This document shows positions 15,047 to 21,088 of a stretch of 21,088 nucleotides of DNA, piece by piece. The first letter of the stretch is position 1. Every line of letters starts with the position of its first letter. Source of the DNA: Candidatus Avimonoglobus intestinipullorum (GTDB lineage: Bacteria; Bacillota; Clostridia; UBA1381); the NCBI GenBank assembly GCA_018714645.1, contig DVND01000163.1, positions 1 to 21,088 on the forward strand. The letters are read 5' to 3'. A model generated the notes under the pieces. It ran no database searches and had not been told where the DNA came from. It saw nothing but the letters and a program-made list of their open reading frames with translations. Made by a program: the position numbers and the translations under genes.

Positions 15047-15931
15047 ATGTCTTTTTCATCGGAGATCAAAGAAAAACTGTGCGGCGCGGCGGATGCGTGT
15101 GCGTTCTGTTCCGCCGCCCTGCTTGCCGGGGTTTTCAGGTTCGCCGGGCGCGCCCGCCCGGACGGGCTGCTGCTGGCAACGGAGAACCGCGCTGTGGCCG
15201 CTCTGGTGGAACGGGAATTTCTGGAGTGCTTTGGCATTGAAATCCGTTTTGCGTATAAGGCGTCCGGCAGGCTGTACAGCCTGCTGCTCCAGGATGAACA
15301 TTTACTGGAGAACGTGAAGGAGCGCCTGTTTCCGGAGACGGAAGCGGAATTGGAACAGCTGTTCCCGTTCCAGTGCTGTAAAGCGGCGTTTGTGCGCGGG
15401 GCGTTTTTGGGCGGCGGCTCCATTTCCGACCCGGAAAAAAACTATCATCTGGAATTTGATGCTGGCGGGGAGCGGGCGGCAGGTGAGCTGGCCGCCGTGC
15501 TGGAGCAGCTGGGCGCGGCGTCGAAAATGACGCGCCGGAAAAACCGCTGCATTGTTTATATTAAGGGGTATGAGACAATTGCAGACGTGCTGGGGATTAT
15601 TGGCGCGGGGAGCGCAGCGCTGGAAATCTACAATGTTTCCATCGAAAAGGAAATCCGCAACCAGGTCAACCGCCAGGTCAACTGCGAAAATGCGAACATT
15701 GACAAGGTGGCTCAGGCATACTGCAAGCATTTGCAAGCGATTGAGAAGATCAAGCGGAACATCGGGCTGGACAAGCTGCCGGAGAGCTTGCAGGAGATTG
15801 CCCGCGTGCGGCTGGAGTATCCGGATGAGAGCCTGAAGGAATTGGGAAAACGGCTGGAGAAGCCCATTGGGAAGTCCGGCGTGAATCACCGGCTGAACCG
15901 GTTGATTGCGCTGGCGGAAGAGTTGAAGTGA
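15047..15931 (+). CDS. whiA: DNA-binding protein WhiA
   Basis: A 294-residue protein with an N-terminal LAGLIDADG-like homing-endonuclease fold (without endonuclease activity in the family) and a C-terminal helix-turn-helix. Visible marks are MSFSSEIKEKL at the start, FVRGAFLGGGSISDPEKNYHLEF in the middle, QVNRQVNCENANIDK, and a C-terminus with SLKELGKRLEKPIGKSGVNH. It controls sporulation-septation genes in Streptomyces and influences division and chromosome segregation in Bacillus. The start at 15047 has GGAGG about 7 bases upstream; a longer frame from 15014 overlaps yvcK. It ends 11 bases before dnaE. Confidence 0.96.
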   Translation: MSFSSEIKEKLCGAADACAFCSAALLAGVFRFAGRARPDGLLLATENRAVAALVEREFLECFGIEIRFAYKASGRLYSLLLQDEHLLENVKERLFPETEAELEQLFPFQCCKAAFVRGAFLGGGSISDPEKNYHLEFDAGGERAAGELAAVLEQLGAASKMTRRKNRCIVYIKGYETIADVLGIIGAGSAALEIYNVSIEKEIRNQVNRQVNCENANIDKVAQAYCKHLQAIEKIKRNIGLDKLPESLQEIARVRLEYPDESLKELGKRLEKPIGKSGVNHRLNRLIALAEELK

Positions 15932-15942
15932 AGGAGGAAGCC

Positions 15943-18900
15943 ATGGCGGCATTTGCACATTTGCACACCCATACCGAATACAGCCTGTTGGACGGCGCAG
16001 CCCGGATCCCGAAACTGATTGCCCGGGCGAAAGAGCTGGGGATGGAATATATTGCGATCACAGACCACGGCGCCATATACGGCGTGGTGGATTTTTATAA
16101 GGAGGCGCTGGCGCAGGGCGTAAAGCCGGTGATCGGCTGTGAGGTCTATGTGGCGCCGCGGACGCGGTTTGACAAAACCTATGAGTACGACTCCAAATAC
16201 AGCCATCTGATCTTGCTGGCGGAAAACCAGGCCGGGTATCAGAATTTGATCAAGCTGGTGTCCCAGGGGTTTATTGAGGGGTTTTACTATAAGCCGCGGA
16301 TTGATTTTGAACTGCTGAAGGAACACCATGAAGGGTTGATTGTCCTGTCCGCCTGCCTTGCGGGAGAGCTGCCCAAGGCGCTTTTAAACGACGACTACGA
16401 GGGCGCGAAAAAAATAGCGCAGCGGTATATTGAGGTGTTTGGAAAAGACCATTATTACATAGAGATACAGGACCATCAGTTACAGGAGCAAAAGAAGACG
16501 AACCCCCTGCTGATTCAGCTGGCGCGGGAGCTGGGTGTGGGCGTGGTCGCCACCAATGACGTCCATTATGTGAACCGGGAGGACGCGGAGGCGCAGGATG
16601 TGCTGATGTGCATCCAGATGGGGAAAACCGTGGACGACCCCGACCGGATGAAATTTGAAACGGATGAATTTTACCTGAAATCGCCGGAGGAGATGGAACA
16701 GCTGTTTGGCTATATCCCGGAGGCGCTGTCCAATACGGTGGAAATTGCAAAGCGCTGCAATGTGGAGTTTGACTTTCACACCCGCCATTTGCCGTCCTTT
16801 AAACTGCCGGAAGGGAAAACGGCGTCCGGCTATTTGCGGGAGCTCTGTTATGCGGGGCTGGAAAAACGGTATCAGGACGTTTCGGATGAATTGAAACGGC
16901 AGATGGAATATGAATTGAATATCATCAATGACATGGGCTTTGTGGATTATTTCCTGATTGTCTGGGATTTCATCCATTTTGCAAAAAGCCATGACGTGCT
17001 GGTGGGGCCGGGGCGCGGCTCCGCCGCGGGGAGCATCGTCTCCTATGCGCTGGAAATCACCGACATTGACCCGGTGCGTTACAACCTGATTTTTGAACGG
17101 TTTTTAAATCCGGAGCGGGTCAGCATGCCGGATATCGATATCGACTTTGCACCGGAGGGCCGGCAGAAGGTCATCGATTATGTCATCGAAAAGTATGGCG
17201 CGGACCGGGTGTGCCAGATTATTACGTTTGGTACGTTAAAACCCAAGCTGGCAATCCGCGATGTAGGGCGGGCGTTGGATATCCCCTATGCGGATGTGGA
17301 CCGGGTGGCGAAGCTGGTGCCGTTCGATTTGAAAATGACCATTGACAAGGCGCTGGATATCAGCACGGAGCTGCGGGGGCTGTACCAGTCGGATGGGCAG
17401 ATGAAGCGGCTCATCGACATGGCGCGGGCGCTGGAGGGCCTGCCGCGCCACACGGGGACCCATGCCGCCGGCGTGGTTATCACGGAGGAGCCGATTGTGG
17501 AATACCTGCCGCTGCAGACCAATGACGACGTGATTACCACGCAGTTTGTCAAGGATACGGTGGAGAGCCTTGGGCTTTTAAAAATGGACTTTTTGGGGCT
17601 GCGGAACCTGACGGTTGTGGAAAATGCAATCAAACTTGTTGAAAAAACCAGGGGCGTCAAAATTGATGTATCCAAATTGGACTATGACATCAAAGAAGTG
17701 TTTGAACTGATTGCATCGGGGAACACGGACGGCGTGTTCCAGGTGGAAAGCGCCGGGATGAAATCGTTCATGCAGGAGCTGAAGCCGGATTCGCTGGAGG
17801 ACATCATCGCGGGGATTTCCCTGTACCGGCCCGGCCCGATGGATTCTATCCCCAAATATGTGTATAATAAAAACCATCCGGAAGCGGTCACCTATAAGCA
17901 CCCGCTCTTGGAAAACATCCTAAACGTCACCTATGGCTGTATCGTATATCAGGAGCAGGTGATGGAAATCGTGCGGGAGCTGGCGGGGTATTCGCTGGGC
18001 AATGCCGATCTGATGCGCCGTGTCATTGCAAAAAAGAAAACCGCGGAGATGGAGATCGAGCGGGAGCACTTCATCTATGGGCAGACGGATGAAAGCGGCA
18101 ACGTGCTGATCGAGGGCTGCGTGCGCCGCGGCATTGATGAAAAGACTGCAATTGATATCTTTGATGAAATCTATGATTTTGCAAAATATGCGTTCAATAA
18201 GTCCCACGCGGCGGCATATGCGTATATCACATACCAGACGGCGTATTTAAAGACGTTTTATCCCGTGGAGTTCATGGCGGCGCTGATTTCCAGTGTGGAG
18301 GATACGGACAAGGTCAACGAATATATCCTGAATTGCCGGGAGATGGGCATTGGCCGCCTGCCGCCGGATATCAACAAGAGTACGGATACGTTTACGGTGG
18401 AAGGGGCAAGCATCCGGTTTGGACTGTCGGCGGTGAAAAACGTGGGAAGGGCGTTTATCCAGCGGCTGGTAGAGGAGCGGGAGGCGCACGGGCCGTTCCA
18501 AAGCTTTTCGGATTTTGTGACCCGCATGACGGGCAAGGATTTGAACAAGCGCGCCGTGGAAGGGCTGATCATGTGCGGCGCTTTTGATTCGCTGGGCGTG
18601 AAGCGGTCCCAGTTGATGCAGGTTTACGAGGACGTGCTGGCCGGAGAGGCCAGTTCCCGGAAGGAGAACATTGCGGGGCAGTTCACGCTGTTTGACGATG
18701 ACGCCGCTTCCGAAACGGATTTGCCGGACATTCCCGAATTTGACAAAAAGCGCCTGCTCCAGATGGAAAAGCAGACAACCGGCATGTATCTGTCGGGCCA
18801 TCCGATGGAGGAATTTGCGGAACAGGTGAAAACCGTGACGCGGTATAATATCGGCATGGTGCTGGCGTCTGTGGAAAAGGATGAAGAGGGCAACTATGTG

Positions 18901-19446
18901 GCGGTGCAGGGTGGCGTGACAGACGGCGAGATCGTCAAGCTTTGCGGCATCATTGAAACGCGCAAAAACAAGACCACGAAAAACAATTCCCAGATGGCGT
19001 TCTTGCGCCTGGAGGATTTATACGGCGGGATTGAAGTGCTGGTATTTCCCAAAATCCTGTCCCAGTATTCCGCCGTGCTGCAGGAGGGGCAGATTGTCCT
19101 GATTGAAGGGCGCGTCAGCATCCGGGAGGATGAGGAGCCGAAGCTGCTGTGTGAAAAAGCGGAATTGTTCACGGGCGCGCCGCCGGCCGGGCGGGCCCCA
19201 CAGGAGGGGCAGAGGCCGGAAAAACAAAAAAAGGTTTGCATCACGCTGCCCACCCGCAGCAATGAGCATTTGCAAAAAACGACGGCGGTGCTCCGGCAAT
19301 ACCAGGGTACGACGCCGGTCATCCTGCGTTTTGCGGACACAAAGCAAAAACTGCGGGCGCCGGAGCAATTCTGGGTGCGTGCAGACGATGCGGCGCTGAA
19401 GGCGCTGAAAACATATTTTGGCGCGGAATCGGTGATACTGACATAA
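15943..19446 (+). CDS. dnaE: DNA polymerase III subunit alpha
   Basis: A 1167-residue C-family replicative DNA polymerase. The N-terminal PHP domain (about 1-280) keeps all nine metal ligands: His8, His10, Asp17, His42, Glu67, His88, Cys138, Asp206 and His208. The palm has PDIDIDF with Asp397 and Asp399, and LKMDFLGL with Asp549, as the catalytic triad. QFTLF (913-917) fits the internal beta-clamp binding motif. An OB fold spans about 998-1075, followed by a C-terminal domain of about 90 residues. The start at 15943 has AAGGAGG about 5 bases upstream, directly after the whiA stop; a GTG at 15928 is unlikely. Clostridia usually also have PolC, which is not in this window. Confidence 0.97.
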   Translation: MAAFAHLHTHTEYSLLDGAARIPKLIARAKELGMEYIAITDHGAIYGVVDFYKEALAQGVKPVIGCEVYVAPRTRFDKTYEYDSKYSHLILLAENQAGYQNLIKLVSQGFIEGFYYKPRIDFELLKEHHEGLIVLSACLAGELPKALLNDDYEGAKKIAQRYIEVFGKDHYYIEIQDHQLQEQKKTNPLLIQLARELGVGVVATNDVHYVNREDAEAQDVLMCIQMGKTVDDPDRMKFETDEFYLKSPEEMEQLFGYIPEALSNTVEIAKRCNVEFDFHTRHLPSFKLPEGKTASGYLRELCYAGLEKRYQDVSDELKRQMEYELNIINDMGFVDYFLIVWDFIHFAKSHDVLVGPGRGSAAGSIVSYALEITDIDPVRYNLIFERFLNPERVSMPDIDIDFAPEGRQKVIDYVIEKYGADRVCQIITFGTLKPKLAIRDVGRALDIPYADVDRVAKLVPFDLKMTIDKALDISTELRGLYQSDGQMKRLIDMARALEGLPRHTGTHAAGVVITEEPIVEYLPLQTNDDVITTQFVKDTVESLGLLKMDFLGLRNLTVVENAIKLVEKTRGVKIDVSKLDYDIKEVFELIASGNTDGVFQVESAGMKSFMQELKPDSLEDIIAGISLYRPGPMDSIPKYVYNKNHPEAVTYKHPLLENILNVTYGCIVYQEQVMEIVRELAGYSLGNADLMRRVIAKKKTAEMEIEREHFIYGQTDESGNVLIEGCVRRGIDEKTAIDIFDEIYDFAKYAFNKSHAAAYAYITYQTAYLKTFYPVEFMAALISSVEDTDKVNEYILNCREMGIGRLPPDINKSTDTFTVEGASIRFGLSAVKNVGRAFIQRLVEEREAHGPFQSFSDFVTRMTGKDLNKRAVEGLIMCGAFDSLGVKRSQLMQVYEDVLAGEASSRKENIAGQFTLFDDDAASETDLPDIPEFDKKRLLQMEKQTTGMYLSGHPMEEFAEQVKTVTRYNIGMVLASVEKDEEGNYVAVQGGVTDGEIVKLCGIIETRKNKTTKNNSQMAFLRLEDLYGGIEVLVFPKILSQYSAVLQEGQIVLIEGRVSIREDEEPKLLCEKAELFTGAPPAGRAPQEGQRPEKQKKVCITLPTRSNEHLQKTTAVLRQYQGTTPVILRFADTKQKLRAPEQFWVRADDAALKALKTYFGAESVILT

Positions 19447-19485
19447 AGTGGGCTTTAAAATACCGTAAATTTATGAAAAATGATA

Positions 19486-19514
19486 TTGCAATTTTCCCTG
19501 CTTTCATATACAAT
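19486..19514 (+). promoter_or_regulatory. Promoter of mtrB
   Basis: TTGCAA (19486-19491), a 17-bp spacer and TACAAT (19509-19514) form a good sigma-A promoter in the 110-base gap after dnaE, with a start near 19521. No clear terminator for dnaE is visible in the gap, so mtrB may also be reached by read-through. Confidence 0.6.
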
Positions 19515-19556
19515 ATACTGTGATGGTAAAATACATCAATTTGGAAAGGACTGGTT

Positions 19557-19796
19557 GTGGTCATGGATGAACATATTGCTGACGCATTGAACGATTACAT
19601 TGTAATTAAAGCGTTGGAGGACGGCGTGAGCATCATGGGTATCACAAGAGGGGCGAATACGCGGTTCCACCATACGGAAAAGCTGGATAAGGGTGAGATT
19701 TATATCGCGCAGTTCACGGAAACGACTTCCGCCATTAAAATCAAGGGCAACGCAATTGCCTATACAAAGCATGGCGAAGTGCGGGCGGAACTGTAG
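19557..19796 (+). CDS. mtrB: trp RNA-binding attenuation protein (TRAP)
   Basis: A 79-residue homolog of Bacillus MtrB. It assembles into an 11-subunit ring that, when loaded with tryptophan, binds repeated (G/U)AG triplets in trp leaders and causes termination or blocks translation. The core is strongly conserved: YIVIKALEDGV, GITRGANTRFHHTEKLDKGE and IAQFTETTSAIKIKGNA. Of the three basic residues that contact RNA, the two lysines are kept and the arginine (Arg58 in B. subtilis) is lysine here. The start is GTG at 19557, about 6 bases from AAAGGA; an ATG at 19563 is the alternative, 12 bases away. No anti-TRAP gene and no trp gene are in the window. Confidence 0.93.
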   Translation: MVMDEHIADALNDYIVIKALEDGVSIMGITRGANTRFHHTEKLDKGEIYIAQFTETTSAIKIKGNAIAYTKHGEVRAEL

Positions 19797-19805
19797 GAGA
19801 CTGCC

Positions 19806-20000
19806 ATGTGGACTGTGATTTATATTGCCCAGAAAAAAGAGGGTGTAAAACGGCTGCAAGCGCTTTTAGAGCAGCATGGAATCATCGTACGGGTGCGGAA
19901 GATGGCCAAGGCGGAGGAAGAGCAGGAATGCTATGAGGTGTTGGTTCCCGCCGGCGAAGTTTCCCAGGCGCATGATTTGATTTTTGACGCAGATATTTGA
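19806..20000 (+). CDS. Small DUF2007-like protein of unknown function
   Basis: A 64-residue soluble protein with an alternating beta-alpha pattern: WTVIYIAQ strand, a basic helix GVKRLQALLEQHG, an IIVRVRKM strand, a short acidic turn, the YEVLVPAGEV strand, and a final helix. This layout resembles the DUF2007 'putative signal transducing protein' family, and similar small genes sit beside pfkA in other Clostridia as far as I recall. GGAG lies 7 bases before the ATG, and it follows mtrB by 9 bases and precedes pfkA by 27. No catalytic motif is visible. I do not assign a function. Confidence 0.8.
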   Translation: MWTVIYIAQKKEGVKRLQALLEQHGIIVRVRKMAKAEEEQECYEVLVPAGEVSQAHDLIFDADI

Positions 20001-20027
20001 AGATAGATTCAGGAAAGGGATGGAACA

Positions 20028-21005
20028 ATGGAGACAAAGATGCATACAATTGGTGTTTTGACCAGCGGCGGCGACGCGCCGGGCATGAATGCGGCAATCC
20101 GCGCGGTGGTGCGGACGGGCGCGTATCACGGTATCCGGGTAATGGGGATCAAGCGCGGGTACAATGGCTTGATCAACGGGGATATGGATGACATGGACGC
20201 CCGGAGTGTGTCGGAGACGCTGCAAAAGGGCGGGACAATCCTGCAAACGGCCCGCTGCTTGGAATTCAAAGAGGAAGCGGGCGTCCGGAAGGGCGTGGAA
20301 ATTGCAAAGGTGTTTGGCCTGGATGGTTTGATTGTCATCGGCGGCGACGGTTCGTTCCGCGGCGCGCTGGATTTGTGCCGGGCGGGGTTGCCGACGGTTG
20401 CCGTTCCCGGCACCATCGACAACGATATCGGCTGCAGCGAGTACACCATCGGGTATGACACCTGCCTAAACACGGTGCAGGACGCCGTGGATAAGCTGCG
20501 TGACACCAGCACCAGCCACGAGCGGTGCTCCGTCATTGAGGTCATGGGGCGCGGCGCGGGGTATATTGCACTCAACGCCGGGATTGCCTGCGGCGCGGAA
20601 GTGGTGCTGGTTCCTGAAATCCCCTATGATTTTGACGAGGACGTGCTCCGCCCGATTTTAGAGGGCAAAGCCAGGGGCAAAAAACACAGCATTATCATTG
20701 TCGCGGAAGGCGTTGGCGTCAGCGTCATTGAAATGGCGAAGGAAATCCAGGAAAAGACCGGGATCGAAGCCCGTGCGACCATCCTTGGGCACGTACAGCG
20801 CGGCGGGAGCCCGTCGGTGCGCGACAGGGTAATTGCCAGCGAGATGGGCAGCAAGGCGGTGGAACTGCTGATGGAAGGCAAATCGAACCGCATTGTCTGT
20901 ATGCAGAACAGCAAGGTCGTCGATGTTGACATTGAAGAGGGGCTGCAGATGAAGAAAAAGCTCTCCGAGGACATCATGAAACTTGCGAAAAAATTGAGTG
21001 TGTGA
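20028..21005 (+). CDS. pfkA: ATP-dependent 6-phosphofructokinase
   Basis: A 325-residue glycolytic enzyme phosphorylating fructose-6-phosphate to fructose-1,6-bisphosphate. The ATP site begins at GVLTSGGDAPGMNAAIRA. GGDGS (105-109) carries the Gly (108) that marks ATP rather than pyrophosphate use. The catalytic TIDNDI has Asp131, and MGRGAGYIA and VQRGGSPS line the sugar and effector sites. Length and motifs fit the bacterial allosteric tetramer. GGAAAGGG lies about 8 bases before the chosen ATG; a second ATG lies four codons in. In Clostridia pfkA commonly follows dnaE, often with pyruvate kinase after it, but the next gene here starts differently. Confidence 0.97.
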   Translation: METKMHTIGVLTSGGDAPGMNAAIRAVVRTGAYHGIRVMGIKRGYNGLINGDMDDMDARSVSETLQKGGTILQTARCLEFKEEAGVRKGVEIAKVFGLDGLIVIGGDGSFRGALDLCRAGLPTVAVPGTIDNDIGCSEYTIGYDTCLNTVQDAVDKLRDTSTSHERCSVIEVMGRGAGYIALNAGIACGAEVVLVPEIPYDFDEDVLRPILEGKARGKKHSIIIVAEGVGVSVIEMAKEIQEKTGIEARATILGHVQRGGSPSVRDRVIASEMGSKAVELLMEGKSNRIVCMQNSKVVDVDIEEGLQMKKKLSEDIMKLAKKLSV

Positions 21006-21065
21006 TGGATTGGCCTGGGTTCTGTTTGTTTTAAAAATAATTATTAAATGAAAAGGAAAAGCGCT

Positions 21066-21088
21066 ATGAAATTTAAAAAATTAACATC
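21066..21088 (+). CDS. Start of an unidentified gene, cut by the window edge
   Basis: AAAAGGAAAAGCGCT precedes an ATG that opens MKFKKLT, a Lys-rich N-terminus of the kind that begins a signal peptide. It lies 60 bases after pfkA, with no terminator hairpin visible in between. Only seven codons are present, so identity and even reality are uncertain. Confidence 0.45.

Noticed and set aside
15302..15958. A 218-codon minus-strand frame over whiA.
   Set aside because: Antisense to whiA, repetitive Leu-Gln/Arg composition, no ribosome binding site.
1..21088. CRISPR array, insertion sequence, prophage, tRNA or rRNA gene.
   Set aside because: No regular repeat-spacer pattern, transposase, integrase, terminal inverted repeat or cloverleaf was seen. 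Gene content is conserved chromosomal core plus exporters.

Overview
The window looks like chromosomal DNA from a member of the Bacillota, most likely class Clostridia. The evidence is gene order (hprK - PHP phosphatase - murB - rapZ - yvcK - whiA - dnaE - pfkA), strong AGGAGG-type ribosome binding sites, AT-rich intergenic DNA with sigma-A consensus promoters, and TTG/GTG starts. Coding DNA is moderately GC-rich with a preference for GCG/GGC codons, so this is not a low-GC Clostridium sensu stricto. A Christensenellales- or Oscillospirales-like gut bacterium is plausible, but the sequence alone does not fix the genus. I see no tRNA, rRNA, CRISPR array, insertion sequence or phage gene.

Left part (1-10288), all genes on the minus strand. 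In transcription order: rpmB (L28) with its own promoter and terminator; a murA - walJ-like hydrolase - rlmH operon; a secreted 'stalk' protein with a degenerate SGNH-like C-terminus; a two-gene heterodimeric ABC exporter; and a MepA-like MATE efflux pump. The MATE gene has its own consensus promoter, and an intrinsic terminator lies between that promoter and the ribosome binding site. This is the layout of a transcription attenuator, and a short frame ending Val-Pro-Tyr-Arg-stop lies in the terminator's 5' arm.

Right part (10461-21088), all genes on the plus strand. A divergent promoter region (10289-10564) drives hprK and a tightly packed run of PHP phosphatase, murB, rapZ, yvcK, whiA and dnaE. 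This run links carbon-catabolite sensing (HprK), cell-wall precursor synthesis and its regulators (MurB, RapZ, YvcK), division control (WhiA) and replication (DnaE). A second promoter then precedes mtrB, encoding the tryptophan-sensing RNA-binding protein TRAP, followed by a small DUF2007-like gene and pfkA (phosphofructokinase). The first codons of another gene lie at the right edge.

Most of the window is conserved housekeeping DNA. The points most worth a second look are the MATE leader attenuator, the complete metal-ligand set in the DnaE PHP domain (a likely proofreading exonuclease), TRAP in this locus, the SGNH domain that has lost its catalytic residues, and the asymmetric ATP sites of the ABC exporter.
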